DNA from: Butyrivibrio sp.
Lineage (GTDB): Bacteria > Bacillota > Clostridia > Lachnospirales > Lachnospiraceae
Direction of reading: 5' to 3'
Assembly: GCA_015056625.1 (NCBI GenBank)
Contig: SVFY01000006.1
Location: 62,001 to 126,000 of the forward strand
Length of the DNA stretch: 64,000 nucleotides
Shown: in pieces, positions 1-9,499 of the stretch
Layout: each line of letters starts with the position of its first letter
Numbering within the stretch: the stretch's first letter is position 1
The notes under the pieces: generated by a model
What the model was told of the DNA's origin: nothing
Seen by the model: the letters and a program-made list of their open reading frames with translations, nothing else
The model's database searches: none
Position numbers and translations under genes: made by a program

Positions 1-1750
1 GTATTAATTTCTTTTCAAGTTTTTTAAACTGCTCTACCTGACGTAGTTGTCTATTAATATAGCCTTCATATCTGATAGTGATCTCAACCTGTTCCTTAAC
101 AGAGTCAGGAAGTTCTTTTCTATCAGGGTCGATCTCTGCAATGTTGTCATAATTAAACTCTGGTCTGCAGATAAGTTCAGCTAAAGATGTTGCAGTCTTT
201 AAAGGAGTTGATTCATTCTTTTCCATGAAAGCCTGCATAGCAGAATTTGCACCAACTTTTGTATTTTTAAGTCTAAGTACTTCTGCCTCTATAAGATCCT
301 TCTTTTGAAGAAGTGCATCATATCTTTCCTGATCAATAAGTCCGACTTTATATCCCTTTTCGCGAAGTCTAAGATCAGCGTTGTCCTGCCGAAGTAAAAG
401 TCTGTACTCTGCCCTTGAAGTCATCATTCTGTATGGCTCAAGATTTTCCTTGGTGACAAGATCATCAACCAGAACTCCAATATATCCCTCAGACCTGTCT
501 ATTGATAAAGGCTCTTTTCCAAAAATTTCCATGGCAGCATTAACACCAGCATATAATCCCTGGGCAGCTGCCTCTTCGTAACCACTGCTACCATTAAACT
601 GTCCAGCAGAAAATAGACCATGTATCTTTTTAAGCTCCAAAGTAGGATGAAGCTGACCAGGACAAAGGCAGTCATACTCAATAGCATAAGCACTCTTTAC
701 GATCCTGCAATTTTCAAGACCAGGAACTGTTCTATACATAGCAATCTGAACATCCTCTGGAAGAGATGAACTCATTCCATCAATGTACATTTCATTTGTA
801 TAGGTACCTTCTGGCTCAACAAAGACCTGGTGTCTTTCATGGTCTGGGAATTTAACAACCTTATCCTCAATGGATGGGCAGTATCTTGGGCCAACGCCTT
901 CAATAATGCCAGCATATATAGGTGATCTATCTATGTTATTACGTATTATTACATGTGTTTTTTCGTTGGTATATGTAAGCCAGCATGAAACCTGAGGTTT
1001 CTGAACATCTTTAGGATCTGTGTCAAATGAAAATGGAATGACAGGATCATCTCCAAACTGCTCAGACATTTTTGAATAGTCCAAAGTCTTGCCATCCATT
1101 CTGGCAGGTGTTCCAGTTTTAAATCTTCTAAGATCGATTCCTGCTTTTATCAGAGATTCAGATAAAAGGTTTGATGGCTGAAGTCCATTTGGTCCGCTAT
1201 AGGTAATTGCTTCTCCTGTAAGACATCTGCTCTTAAGGTATGTTCCAGTACAGAGGATTACAGCCTTGGCCTCATATATGATTCCAGAAAAAATCTTTAC
1301 TCCAGTGATCCTTCTTTCGAATCCCTGACTTTTTAATTTTTCGTCAGTGATCTCCTCATATAAAAGTTCAGACACTTCTGCCTGTTTGATAGTGAGATGA
1401 TCCTGAGCTTCAAGAACTCTTCTCATCTCTTTTGAATATTCCATCTTATCAGCCTGGCAACGAAGTGAATGAACTGCAGGACCCTTAGAGGTATTGAGCA
1501 TCTTGGACTGAAGGAAAGTCTTATCAATAACTTTTCCCATCTCTCCGCCAAGAGCATCGATCTCTCTTACAAGATGACCCTTTGATGATCCACCAATATG
1601 AGGATTGCAAGGCATGAAAGCAATATTGTCAGCGCTCATGGTAAACACGTAGGTCTCAAGGCCAAGTCTTGCGCAAGCAAGAGCAGCTTCACAACCAGCA
1701 TGACCAGCACCAATAATTGCTACATCAATTTTTTCTCTAACTTCAACCAT
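1..1750 (-). CDS. mnmG: tRNA uridine-5-carboxymethylaminomethyl modification enzyme MnmG (GidA), C-terminus cut by window
   Basis: FAD-binding partner of MnmE; together they install the cmnm5 group on U34 of certain tRNAs. Translating the reverse strand from the ATG at 1750 gives an uninterrupted frame to the window edge, about 583 of the roughly 630 residues usual for the family. The N-terminus has the dinucleotide-binding motif [11 protein letters not shown], followed by [20 protein letters not shown]. Further on are GGEMGKVID and the [14 protein letters not shown] motif typical of MnmG. The last readable residues ([11 protein letters not shown]) match the start of the usual C-terminal helical region, so about 45 residues are missing outside the window. 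It starts 3 bases after the mnmE stop, so the pair is translationally linked. Confidence 0.96.
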   Translation of the reverse strand, partial: MVEVREKIDVAIIGAGHAGCEAALACARLGLETYVFTMSADNIAFMPCNPHIGGSSKGHLVREIDALGGEMGKVIDKTFLQSKMLNTSKGPAVHSLRCQADKMEYSKEMRRVLEAQDHLTIKQAEVSELLYEEITDEKLKSQGFERRITGVKIFSGIIYEAKAVILCTGTYLKSRCLTGEAITYSGPNGLQPSNLLSESLIKAGIDLRRFKTGTPARMDGKTLDYSKMSEQFGDDPVIPFSFDTDPKDVQKPQVSCWLTYTNEKTHVIIRNNIDRSPIYAGIIEGVGPRYCPSIEDKVVKFPDHERHQVFVEPEGTYTNEMYIDGMSSSLPEDVQIAMYRTVPGLENCRIVKSAYAIEYDCLCPGQLHPTLELKKIHGLFSAGQFNGSSGYEEAAAQGLYAGVNAAMEIFGKEPLSIDRSEGYIGVLVDDLVTKENLEPYRMMTSRAEYRLLLRQDNADLRLREKGYKVGLIDQERYDALLQKKDLIEAEVLRLKNTKVGANSAMQAFMEKNESTPLKTATSLAELICRPEFNYDNIAEIDPDRKELPDSVKEQVEITIRYEGYINRQLRQVEQFKKLEKKLI

Positions 1751-1753
1751 AAA

Positions 1754-3175
1754 TCATTTACCCATACAGAACTTTGAAAAAATCTCTTCAACAAGATCAT
1801 CTCCTACTTCCTGTCCGATGATCTCTCCAAGTGAAGAATATGCATTACTAAGATCGATAGTATAAAAATCTTCCGAAAGATCTTTTTCTATACTATCAAC
1901 CACAAGTTTTAAACTATCAAGTGCTTCTTCAAATAATTTTTTGTGACGAAGGTTTGTAATATAGGTTTCCTGCTTAGGAGCAAGCTCTCCATTAAAGAAA
2001 ATGTCAGTAATGGCGCGCTTTAGCTCATCCAAACCCTCTCTATTCAATAAAGAAGTTGTGATGATAGGAAAATCTATGCTATTACTATCTGAAAACAGCA
2101 TAGGAAGGATATCTTTTGATATTTTAATATCTGATGTCAGATCATTTTTATTTAAAATAACAATAGTCTTCTTACCTTCGCATAGTTTAAAGATATCTTT
2201 GTCGATGTCTTCAACATCAGATGTAGAGTCCAGAACATAGAGACAAAGATCAGCTTCAGCAATTTTTTCTTTTGCTCTGTCTACACCAATCTTCTCAATA
2301 AGATCTTCTGTCTCTCTTATTCCAGCAGTATCTATTAGATTAAGAACAATATCATCAAGACGAACTGTTTCTTCAATTACATCTCTGGTTGTTCCAGCAA
2401 TATCTGTAACAATTGCCCTGTCACTTCCAGAGAGCGCATTTAATAAAGATGACTTACCGGCATTTGGCTTACCAATGATAACTGTTTTAATACCATCTTT
2501 TCTTATGATGCCTTCATCTGCTGAACTTAGAAGCTTTGATATTTTATCTATCATTGGAAGGATCTTACTTTTTAACTCAGAAGAAAAACCAGTAAGATCA
2601 TAGTTTTCCGGATCATCCAGAGCTGATTCGATATACGCCATCTCATATAAAATTTCTTTTCTTAGAGAAACGACCTCATCATATATATTTCCGGAAAGCT
2701 GGGCCCTTGAACTTTCAAGAGCAAAACTGCTCTGAGCCTGGATGATATCCATGACAGCTTCAGCTTTTGTAAGATCGATCCTTCCGTTTAAAAATGCTCT
2801 CTTTGTAAACTCACCAGGTTCAGCAAGTCTGCAACCATTCTTTAAAAGAAGTGACAGCATCTCATTCATTACCAGCATTCCGCCATGAGTATTGATCTCA
2901 ATAACATCTTCGCAGGTATATGAGTGTGGAGCTTTCATAAAAGAGATCATGACTTCATCTACTATTCTGTCGCCATCAACAATAAACCCATATTTAATGG
3001 TGTTTGGCTGATGGGTCTTTAAATCTCTATCTTTTTTTCCGGAAATATAGAGTTTATCACAAATTGAGACTGCGTCTTTTCCACTTACTCTGATGATACC
3101 AATACCAGCATCAGTCATGGCAGTTGCAATCGCACAAATTGTGTCATCATTAAAACTTCTTAGTACGTTTCCCAT
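1754..3175 (-). CDS. mnmE: tRNA modification GTPase MnmE (TrmE)
   Basis: GTPase that works with MnmG on the wobble uridine of tRNAs. The 473-residue protein has the tetrahydrofolate-binding N-terminal domain with TAMTDAGIGIIRVSG, then a helical domain interrupted by a G domain. G1 is GKPNAGKSS near residue 233, G3 is DTAG near 283, and G4 is NKND near 340. It ends in the family's conserved C-terminal cysteine motif, here CMGK. Length is normal. A hairpin about 20 bases before the start separates it from jag, so it may be expressed partly by read-through. Confidence 0.97.
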   Translation of the reverse strand: MGNVLRSFNDDTICAIATAMTDAGIGIIRVSGKDAVSICDKLYISGKKDRDLKTHQPNTIKYGFIVDGDRIVDEVMISFMKAPHSYTCEDVIEINTHGGMLVMNEMLSLLLKNGCRLAEPGEFTKRAFLNGRIDLTKAEAVMDIIQAQSSFALESSRAQLSGNIYDEVVSLRKEILYEMAYIESALDDPENYDLTGFSSELKSKILPMIDKISKLLSSADEGIIRKDGIKTVIIGKPNAGKSSLLNALSGSDRAIVTDIAGTTRDVIEETVRLDDIVLNLIDTAGIRETEDLIEKIGVDRAKEKIAEADLCLYVLDSTSDVEDIDKDIFKLCEGKKTIVILNKNDLTSDIKISKDILPMLFSDSNSIDFPIITTSLLNREGLDELKRAITDIFFNGELAPKQETYITNLRHKKLFEEALDSLKLVVDSIEKDLSEDFYTIDLSNAYSSLGEIIGQEVGDDLVEEIFSKFCMGK

Positions 3176-3195
3176 AGTTTTTTACCTAAACAAAA

Positions 3196-3219
3196 CCCCT
3201 CAAGACAAATCTCGAGGGG
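3196..3219 (-). terminator. hairpin between jag and mnmE, possible attenuator
   Basis: A 6-bp perfect stem (3196-3201 CCCCTC with 3214-3219 GAGGGG) with a 12-base loop. On the minus strand it is followed by TTTTG. It sits between jag and mnmE, which otherwise look like one leftward unit. The T-run is short, so partial termination is more likely than a complete stop. Confidence 0.55.
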
Positions 3220-3232
3220 TATCTAGTTAAGA

Positions 3233-3991
3233 TTATTTCTTTAAAGTAACAACTACTCTTCTGAAAGGCTCATCACCTTCACTGTGAGTTGTAACATATC
3301 TGTCGTTCTGAAGAGCTGAGTGGATGATTCTTCTCTCATAAGGGTTCATTGGCTCAAGAGCAACTGACTGTCTTGTCTTCTTAACCTTAATTGAAATATT
3401 CTTAGCAAGGTTCTCAAGAGTAGCTTTTCTTCTTTCACGATAATTCTCTGTATCAACTTTTACATGGATGTAATCCTGAACATCTCTGTTAACTACCAGT
3501 GAAATGAGATACTGGAGAGAGTCAAGTGTCTGTCCTCTCTTACCGATAAGGACTCCCATCTCTGCTCCGCTAAGTTCAACATCAAGAATGTTCTCAGCTG
3601 CATTGAACTTTGTATCAACCTTTACTTCCATCTTCATAGCATCGAATACTTCTTTTAAGAAGGAGTTGGCTTTTGCAATAAGCTCATCGCCATTTACATC
3701 TGACTTTTTAACTTCTTCTTTCTTTTCTTCTTTTGCTACTTCTTTTGTTTCTTTCTTAACTTCTTTCTTTGCTTCCTTAGGTGCTGAAACCTCTTCTACC
3801 TTAACAGGTTCAGCATTTTCTTCTTTGATCCTTGCCTTGATCACTGCTGGTTTGCTGGCAATTCCAAGAAATCCTGAAGAGCCGTTTGAAATAACTTCGT
3901 AATCAAGTCTGTCGCTTGTAACCATAAGTGTTTCACAAGCTTCTGTTATAGCATCATCCACATTTTTTGCGGAAAACTCCTGGTATTCCAT
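3233..3991 (-). CDS. jag: Jag/KhpB-type RNA-binding protein (Jag-N, KH and R3H domains)
   Basis: Cytoplasmic RNA-binding protein typical of the yidC-jag gene pair in Gram-positive bacteria, where it is linked to cell division and envelope control. The 252-residue product starts with the Jag-N domain (MEYQEFSAKNVDDAITEA). A Lys/Glu-rich linker follows at about residues 60-105. The KH domain has GVLIGKRGQTLDSLQYL near 145-160. The C-terminal R3H domain contains RRIIHSALQNDRYVTTHS. It lies just downstream of yidC with a gap of about 22 bases and has a good ribosome-binding site (AGGAGG). The name spoIIIJ-associated protein would also fit; sporulation cannot be judged from this window. Confidence 0.94.
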   Translation of the reverse strand: MEYQEFSAKNVDDAITEACETLMVTSDRLDYEVISNGSSGFLGIASKPAVIKARIKEENAEPVKVEEVSAPKEAKKEVKKETKEVAKEEKKEEVKKSDVNGDELIAKANSFLKEVFDAMKMEVKVDTKFNAAENILDVELSGAEMGVLIGKRGQTLDSLQYLISLVVNRDVQDYIHVKVDTENYRERRKATLENLAKNISIKVKKTRQSVALEPMNPYERRIIHSALQNDRYVTTHSEGDEPFRRVVVTLKK

Positions 3992-4013
3992 ATTTCCTCC
4001 TCACAAAGGTAAA

Positions 4014-5324
4014 TTATTTTGAATTCTGTTCATTAAACTCTTTTACCATATTTGCTTTTGCTAAAAGAGAATCTTTTCTGATGTTCTTACTTGAATAAAC
4101 ATCATGAGCATTCTTAAGCTGCTTCTCTTTCTCAGCTTCGCTGATAGAAGAATTCTTTACTGCGTTAAGATCACCACTTCTTGTTGAAAGATTAGCATAA
4201 AGATTCATCTGCTTGGTAGTCTTCTGCTTCTCAAGCTTCTCTTTATACTTAGCAGTGTTCTTGGCAATCTCAGCGTCAATGTCGATCTTGTCGATGTGTT
4301 TGTTAATAACAACCTGCTGGATAGATCTGACAACAGCACCTGCAATCCAGTAAATACCCATACCTGCAGGAAGACTTAAGCAGAACACAGCTGACATGAT
4401 AGGCATCATGAGATTCATAGTCTTCATAGACTGCTGCATCTGAGCTGTTGGATCGTTAGGATCAACCTTGCCATTATCGTTACCAGCCTGTGGCATAAGC
4501 TTAACATTGATCCACTGTGTAAAAGCTGCAAGTATTGGAATGATAACTCCTCCAATAAGAAGAAGGAAGTTTTTGTCAGCAAATGCAGTCTTCATGGTAT
4601 ACATAGGAGTATCACCTATGTTAAGACCAAGGAAATTGTTAAATCTAAGAAGTGCTACGTGAGTGTTCTCAATAGAAGCTGTCAGAGATGGGAACTGAGA
4701 TGTTAAGCTGTTCCAATCTGCTGAAGATGCCTTGTTGAGAACATCAATAAATGTATTCTTGATATAAGTAGTATCACCTGCAGTAAAAGCTGCATCTTTG
4801 AACTGATTCTTAAACTGACTGGCACTTGAAAGGTTCTGAAGAAAATCTGCAGCTCCGGTTGTAGCCATAAGATCTTCTACAAGTGGAGAAAATGAATCTC
4901 TTACAATAGTAACGTAAGCAGGAATTGAATAGATAACACGGTAAAGAGCAAACAGGATTGGCATCTGGATAAGAAGCTGAAGACAACTACCTGTCTGTGA
5001 TACGCCGTATTTAGCATAGACCTCTTTTGTCTCCTGCTGCATTGCAAGCATGGAGTCGTTATCTTTTTTGCCCTTGTACTTATCCTGAATAGCCTTGAGC
5101 TCAGGACTCATCTTGCTCTGAAGCTTAGAAAACTTCTGCTGTTTGTATGTCAAAGGCAATAAACATAAATAAATTACAATAGTGAAAATAATGATAGCAA
5201 GACCAATGTTTGGAATACCGATAGCATTTAAAACATTGAAAATGCCATTCATAAGATGACCAAGCAGCCAGGCTACTGGTCCTACAATTCTACCCTGATA
5301 CTGGGTAAGTAAAACTCCCGTCAA
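4014..5324 (-). CDS. yidC: Membrane protein insertase YidC/OxaA (SpoIIIJ-like), TTG start
   Basis: Insertase that places membrane proteins in the lipid bilayer, alone or with Sec. The 436-residue protein has a first membrane segment near GPVAWLLGHLMNGIF, a second at IGLAIIIFTIVIYLCLLPLTY, the cytoplasmic coiled KQQKFSKLQSKMSPELKAIQ hairpin, and later segments including LIQMPILFALYRV. A basic, Lys-rich tail follows from about residue 370. I chose the TTG at 5324 because AGGAGG (5336-5331) stands 6 bases upstream. A longer reading from a TTG at 5339 would make that ribosome-binding site part of the coding sequence. Gene order rnpA-yidD-yidC-jag is the standard one. Confidence 0.95.
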   Translation of the reverse strand: MTGVLLTQYQGRIVGPVAWLLGHLMNGIFNVLNAIGIPNIGLAIIIFTIVIYLCLLPLTYKQQKFSKLQSKMSPELKAIQDKYKGKKDNDSMLAMQQETKEVYAKYGVSQTGSCLQLLIQMPILFALYRVIYSIPAYVTIVRDSFSPLVEDLMATTGAADFLQNLSSASQFKNQFKDAAFTAGDTTYIKNTFIDVLNKASSADWNSLTSQFPSLTASIENTHVALLRFNNFLGLNIGDTPMYTMKTAFADKNFLLLIGGVIIPILAAFTQWINVKLMPQAGNDNGKVDPNDPTAQMQQSMKTMNLMMPIMSAVFCLSLPAGMGIYWIAGAVVRSIQQVVINKHIDKIDIDAEIAKNTAKYKEKLEKQKTTKQMNLYANLSTRSGDLNAVKNSSISEAEKEKQLKNAHDVYSSKNIRKDSLLAKANMVKEFNEQNSK

Positions 5325-5362
5325 AATATACCTCCTCAAATCAGATATTGATTACCCGAAAT

Positions 5363-5572
5363 TTATGGAACCGGATCATATCCACCACTTGAGAATGGAT
5401 TACACCTAAGTATTCTCCAAGCTGCAAGCAGTCCCCCTTTAATGGCTCCATACTTTTCTATTGCTTCCAGTCCATACTCAGAACATGTAGGTATGTATGG
5501 ACACTTTGTTCTCTTTAATGGAGAGATGTACTTCCTATAAAGTTTGATCAAAAATATTAAGATATGTTTCAT
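5363..5572 (-). CDS. yidD: Membrane protein insertion efficiency factor YidD
   Basis: Small membrane-associated protein coded between rnpA and yidC in most bacteria; it helps YidC-dependent insertion. The 69-residue product has the family core: [13 protein letters not shown], then [19 protein letters not shown] and [17 protein letters not shown], with the three conserved cysteines. An alternative ATG 15 bases upstream (5587) overlaps the end of rnpA by 14 bases. The internal ATG at 5572 ([10 protein letters not shown]) matches the usual protein start better, but neither start has a strong ribosome-binding site. Confidence 0.92.
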   Translation of the reverse strand: MKHILIFLIKLYRKYISPLKRTKCPYIPTCSEYGLEAIEKYGAIKGGLLAAWRILRCNPFSSGGYDPVP

Positions 5573-5573
5573 C

Positions 5574-5921
5574 TTAAACACCGCCATTTTTTCTTATGCG
5601 GGCCTTCCCTGCCAGGCTAAGTAGAGACTCCTCAATGTCAAAATATGTGGCGTCCTGCGCACAGGCTCTGGCAACGACTACTATGTCCAAACCACTATTG
5701 AACATATCTTCATGTAGTCGGTACGATTCTCGAACAAGTCTTGCAAATCTGTGCCTTACAACACTGTTCCCAATTTTTTTACTACATGATATTCCCAGCT
5801 TGTTACAAGAAGTCCCATTTTCCCACACATACAAAACAATAAATTTATTGGCAAAGCTCTTGCCCTTCTCATAACAGTTGCGGAAATCACTTGTCTTTTT
5901 CATTGAATCTGAAAAAAGCAT
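5574..5921 (-). CDS. rnpA: Ribonuclease P protein component
   Basis: Protein subunit of RNase P, which assists the catalytic RNA in trimming the 5' ends of tRNA precursors. The 115-residue length is normal. The N-terminal [20 protein letters not shown] and the central [15 protein letters not shown] correspond to the substrate cleft and the RNR motif. The motif reads RHxxAR instead of the more common RNxxKR. It lies downstream of rpmH, separated by a strong hairpin. The ATG at 5921 is preceded by AAGGATGATAAG, a fair ribosome-binding site. Confidence 0.95.
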   Translation of the reverse strand: MLFSDSMKKTSDFRNCYEKGKSFANKFIVLYVWENGTSCNKLGISCSKKIGNSVVRHRFARLVRESYRLHEDMFNSGLDIVVVARACAQDATYFDIEESLLSLAGKARIRKNGGV

Positions 5922-5963
5922 CTTATCATCCTTTTATAAGGAACAAAAGATTATCAATAGATG

Positions 5964-5990
5964 AAAAAAGGTCACATATCTGTGACCTTT
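5964..5990 (-). terminator. Rho-independent terminator between rpmH and rnpA
   Basis: Perfect 10-bp inverted repeat, AAAGGTCACA (5967-5976) with TGTGACCTTT (5981-5990) and a 4-base loop. On the minus strand the stem runs into TTTTTT. It should end or attenuate rpmH transcripts before rnpA. Confidence 0.8.
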
Positions 5991-5994
5991 AAAA

Positions 5995-6129
5995 TCATGC
6001 TGATAATCTCTTTCTTCCCTTAGCTCTTCTAGCAGCAAGAACCTTTCTGCCGCCCTTAGTAGCCATTCTAGCTCTGAAACCATGAACTCTGGCTCTCTGA
6101 AGCTTATGAGGCTGGAATGTCATCTTCAT
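5995..6129 (-). CDS. rpmH: 50S ribosomal protein L34
   Basis: Forty-four-residue basic protein read on the reverse strand. It starts [19 protein letters not shown] and ends with [16 protein letters not shown], matching L34 along its whole length. The ATG at 6129 is preceded by AAGGAGGTG with suitable spacing. It is the first gene of the leftward block and faces oriC, the usual position in bacteria. Too short to appear in a typical ORF scan, but the match is unambiguous. Confidence 0.97.
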   Translation of the reverse strand: MKMTFQPHKLQRARVHGFRARMATKGGRKVLAARRAKGRKRLSA

Positions 6130-6674
6130 ATTAAAAACACCTCCTTCTTGAACAGACTAACCTTCTATTAAAGGTCCATTAAATGAGATTATGATCTCAA
6201 AATTGTCAATTGATTACATCCTGTGTGGAAAAAATCTTTATCATTATAATAGATAAAAAGGGCTTGGTCAAGGCATTAATCCAAGGTTTTTAAATGAAAA
6301 AATAATTTATATTTTTTTGAAAAAATAATAACCCACATATAGTGGAATAAAAAATTATCCACACCAAAATGTTGATTTTGTGGATAACTTGTGAATAATT
6401 GTTTTTCATGGAAAGATATCCACATTTTTTCTGGATTTTGTGGAAAAAGCTGTACATAAAAGAGGCTTATATTTCTAAAAACCCAGTATTTAAGCCATTT
6501 ATAATGGTAGATATTTCATAGTGGAAAATATATAGTTTTTCCACAACCAAAATAATGAATGTTTTTTCCACTGAATTTTAAAAAAGTTATCCACAATTTG
6601 GGTCTGTTTGATATTTAAGGACATTTAATATAAAATAAAACAAGTCTAAATTTATGCTTTGTTGGGGTTTTTTT
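6130..6674. other. Chromosomal replication origin region (oriC), rpmH-dnaA spacer
   Basis: AT-rich 545-base spacer at the point where gene direction switches from leftward (rpmH side) to rightward (dnaA side). It contains three exact DnaA boxes: 6355-6363 (+), 6379-6387 (-) and 6587-6595 (+). One-mismatch boxes lie at 6390-6398, 6416-6424, 6439-6447 and 6537-6545. Long A/T runs at 6290-6330 and 6540-6590 are candidate unwinding regions. A short palindrome at 6184-6199 (TGAGAT, 4 bases, ATCTCA) lies in the leader side of rpmH. No gene is seen in this stretch. Confidence 0.85.
6355..6398. promoter_or_regulatory. Cluster of DnaA boxes
   Basis: TTATCCACA at 6355-6363 on the plus strand, its reverse complement TGTGGATAA at 6379-6387, and a one-mismatch copy TGTGAATAA at 6390-6398. 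Three boxes within 44 bases are typical of a DnaA-binding cluster. Confidence 0.85.
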
Positions 6675-8075
6675 ATGCAATCATCTAATGAAATCGTCGA
6701 AAAATTAAAGGAAAATTGGGAGTCCATCAAGAATACCATCAAGAATGAAGCTGGTATTACTGAGATTTCTTATAGAACCTGGATCGATCCTCTTTCTGTA
6801 TATGGTTTTGAGGACAACACAGTCAAAATCCTTATTCCTTCAGACAATTCCTTCACACTTACTTATATAGTTAATCACTATGTTGATTTCTTTAAGGTAA
6901 CTATCTCTGAATTTTTAGAGTCAATGGTAGATGTATCTTTTATTTTAAATAAAGATACTATTAATAATGAAGAAACACATGATGACTTTTCTTCAGATAG
7001 TGATGAAGCCCAGTCTTCATCTAATATTGTGTACGAACAGGCCAATTTGAATCCTAGATACAGATTCGATACTTTCGTAGTAGGCAGCAACAACAAGTTT
7101 GCTCACTCTGCTTCATTGGCTGTTGCTGAGTCACCAGGTATTTCATACAATCCTCTTTTCTTATATGGAGGACCAGGACTTGGTAAGACTCACCTTATGC
7201 ATTCAATTGGTCATTTCATAATTGAACATAATCCTAGAGCTAAGGTTTTATATGTAACTTCAGAGCAGTTTACCAATGAAGTTATTGAATCGATCAGAAG
7301 TTCAAGAGCTGAAAACATGACAAGACTTCGTGAGAAATACAGAACTGTTGATGTTCTCATGGTTGATGATGTTCAGTTTATTATAGGAAAAGATGCAACA
7401 CAGGAAGAATTCTTCCACACCTTTAATGCACTTCACCAGGCTGGTAAGCAGATAATTCTTTCATCTGACAGACCTCCTAAGGAAATGGAAACCCTTGAAG
7501 AAAGATTCAGATCAAGATTCGAAATGGGTCTCATAGCTGATATCCAGTCTCCTGATTATGAGACAAGAGTTGCTATCCTTCGTAAAAATGCTGAAAACTC
7601 CGGACGCAGCATTGGTGATGATGTAATTGATTATGTTGCATCAAACATCAAATCAAACATCAGAGAACTTGAGGGAGCTCTCACCAAGATAATTGCTCAT
7701 TCAAGACTTAACAATGTAGAGATTACTCTTGATAATGCCAAGGATGCTCTTAAGGATATAATCTCTCCTGACACAACCAAGATCATCACACCACAGCTTA
7801 TCGTTGATACAGTTTGCGAACAGTACGGTATAAAAAAAGATGATGTGGTTTCCAAAAAGAGAAATGCTGAGATTGTTCTTCCTCGTCAGGTAATCATGTA
7901 TCTTTGCAGAGAACATACTGATGCTTCACTTGAAGAAATCGGAAAACTTCTTGGTAAAAAGGATCACACAACAGTTATGAGCGGAATCAGCAAGATAAAA
8001 TCAATGATTCCTACAGATGAGGATCTTAACAAGAACCTGGATATTATAGTTAAGAAGTTAAATCCTTCTCTTTGA
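6675..8075 (+). CDS. dnaA: Chromosomal replication initiator protein DnaA
   Basis: AAA+ initiator that binds the boxes at oriC and opens the duplex. The protein has the N-terminal DnaB-interaction domain, a variable Ser/Asp-rich linker near residues 95-115, and the AAA+ core with Walker A GGPGLGKTH near 165 and Walker B VLMVDDVQFI. The C-terminal helix-turn-helix has GKKDHTTVMSGISKI. I chose the ATG at 6675 (MQSSNEIVEKL, 466 residues). The upstream ATG at 6654 would add seven unusual residues (MLCWGFF) and has no ribosome-binding site, whereas TTGGGG lies 7-12 bases before 6675. Boxes on both sides suggest autoregulation. Confidence 0.97.
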   Translation: MQSSNEIVEKLKENWESIKNTIKNEAGITEISYRTWIDPLSVYGFEDNTVKILIPSDNSFTLTYIVNHYVDFFKVTISEFLESMVDVSFILNKDTINNEETHDDFSSDSDEAQSSSNIVYEQANLNPRYRFDTFVVGSNNKFAHSASLAVAESPGISYNPLFLYGGPGLGKTHLMHSIGHFIIEHNPRAKVLYVTSEQFTNEVIESIRSSRAENMTRLREKYRTVDVLMVDDVQFIIGKDATQEEFFHTFNALHQAGKQIILSSDRPPKEMETLEERFRSRFEMGLIADIQSPDYETRVAILRKNAENSGRSIGDDVIDYVASNIKSNIRELEGALTKIIAHSRLNNVEITLDNAKDALKDIISPDTTKIITPQLIVDTVCEQYGIKKDDVVSKKRNAEIVLPRQVIMYLCREHTDASLEEIGKLLGKKDHTTVMSGISKIKSMIPTDEDLNKNLDIIVKKLNPSL

Positions 8076-8375
8076 TAAATAGTTTTACCCACATATTGTG
8101 GATAACTCAGAGTAAAAAAGTGAATTAACAGAGGATTAATTGTTAATTGAGGGTGGATAAGTTTTTTCCACCCTTTTTTTCAAAAATTTGGCTTGTTTAT
8201 AACTTTAAACTTTTCAACATCTAATTTTTTGTTTTCAACAGCTAAAAATTTGTAAAAAAGCCTTTTAAATTGTATAATAGAATAGGTTTTACACTTATCA
8301 ACATCTATTAATACTGTTTTTATTATTTATTAATAATTATTTTATAGTTACAAACCTGAAGGGAGTATTATCCAA
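8076..8375. other. dnaA-dnaN spacer with DnaA boxes and terminator
   Basis: A 300-base AT-rich non-coding spacer. It has an exact DnaA box on the minus strand (8097-8105) directly after dnaA, and one-mismatch boxes at 8152-8160 and 8295-8303. It also holds the dnaA terminator. The dnaN ribosome-binding site GGGAG is at about 8360. The boxes suggest a bipartite origin with dnaA in the middle, as described in other Firmicutes. Confidence 0.7.
8151..8180 (+). terminator. Rho-independent terminator of dnaA
   Basis: Stem GGGTGGA (8151-8157) with TCCACCC (8167-8173), followed by seven T residues. A degenerate DnaA box is embedded in the left arm. Confidence 0.75.
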
Positions 8376-9485
8376 ATGAAATTCGTATGCTCTAAGTCTA
8401 ATCTTGTGAGTGGATTACAGATTGTATCAAAGGCTGTTCCTTCTAAAACAACGATGTCAGTCCTTGAATGCATCCTTGTAGATGCTACAGAAGGTATAAT
8501 TAAGTTTATAGCCAATGATATGGAGCTTGGTATCCAGACCATTGTAGAAGGAAATATTGTAGAGAGAGGTTTTGTGGCAATTGATGCCAAGATCTTTGTT
8601 GACATAGTAAGGAAGCTTCCTGATAACGAAGTAACTATTGAAGCAGATGCATCAAGCAAAGTTACCATCAGCTGCGAGAAGGCAAAGTTCAACCTCATTG
8701 GAAGAAAGGGCGATGATTTTACTTATCTTCCAACTATTGAAAAGATAGATGGAGTTGAAGTAACTCAGTTCACTCTTAGAAATGTTATCCAGCAGACTAT
8801 TTTCTCTATTGCAGAAAACGATGCCAACAAGATGATGGGCGGAGAGCTTTTTGAGGTAGATGGAGATAATTTAAAGCTTGTATCTCTTGATGGACACAGA
8901 ATTTCTATCAGAAAGGTTAAGCTTGGATCAAACTATCCTTCAAAGAAGGTAATAGTTCCTGGTAAGACTCTTGGAGAGATAAGCAAGATTCTTAGTGACA
9001 GCACTGAGAAGCAGGTAAGCATCTATTTTACTGACAAGCATGTTTTATTTGAGTTTGATAAGACTACTGTTGTATCAAGACTTATTGAAGGTGAGTACTT
9101 CAGTATCGATCAGATGCTCTCAAGTGATTATGAGACCAAGATGAGCATCAACCGCAAGGAATTCCTTGATTGTATAGACAGAGCAACTCTTCTTGTAAAA
9201 GAGGGAGATAAAAAGCCTGTTATCATTAGTGTTACTGATGGAAAGATGGAGCTTAAGATCAACTCCACCATTGGAAGCATGGATGAAGAAATTGATATCG
9301 AGAAACAGGGTAAAGATCTTATGATTGGCTTCAATCCTAAGTTCCTTATTGATGCTTTAAGGGTAATTGAGGATGAGACTGTAGATATTTATCTTGTTAA
9401 CCCTAAGGCTCCATGCTTTATAAGAGACAAGGATTCAACATATATCTACCTTGTACTTCCAGTAAACTTCACAACAGTTGATTAA
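8376..9485 (+). CDS. dnaN: DNA polymerase III beta subunit (sliding clamp)
   Basis: Ring-shaped processivity clamp for replicative DNA polymerase. The 369-residue length is standard. The N-terminus MKFVCSKSNLVSGLQIVSKAVPSKTTMSVLECILV matches the first clamp domain. The middle has LVSLDGHRISIRK and the C-terminus ends FIRDKDSTYIYLVLPVN, close to the conserved clamp ending. It is the second gene of the rightward origin operon; GGGAG stands about 11 bases before the ATG. Confidence 0.97.
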   Translation: MKFVCSKSNLVSGLQIVSKAVPSKTTMSVLECILVDATEGIIKFIANDMELGIQTIVEGNIVERGFVAIDAKIFVDIVRKLPDNEVTIEADASSKVTISCEKAKFNLIGRKGDDFTYLPTIEKIDGVEVTQFTLRNVIQQTIFSIAENDANKMMGGELFEVDGDNLKLVSLDGHRISIRKVKLGSNYPSKKVIVPGKTLGEISKILSDSTEKQVSIYFTDKHVLFEFDKTTVVSRLIEGEYFSIDQMLSSDYETKMSINRKEFLDCIDRATLLVKEGDKKPVIISVTDGKMELKINSTIGSMDEEIDIEKQGKDLMIGFNPKFLIDALRVIEDETVDIYLVNPKAPCFIRDKDSTYIYLVLPVNFTTVD

Positions 9486-9499
9486 ATAAAAGGATTTTC

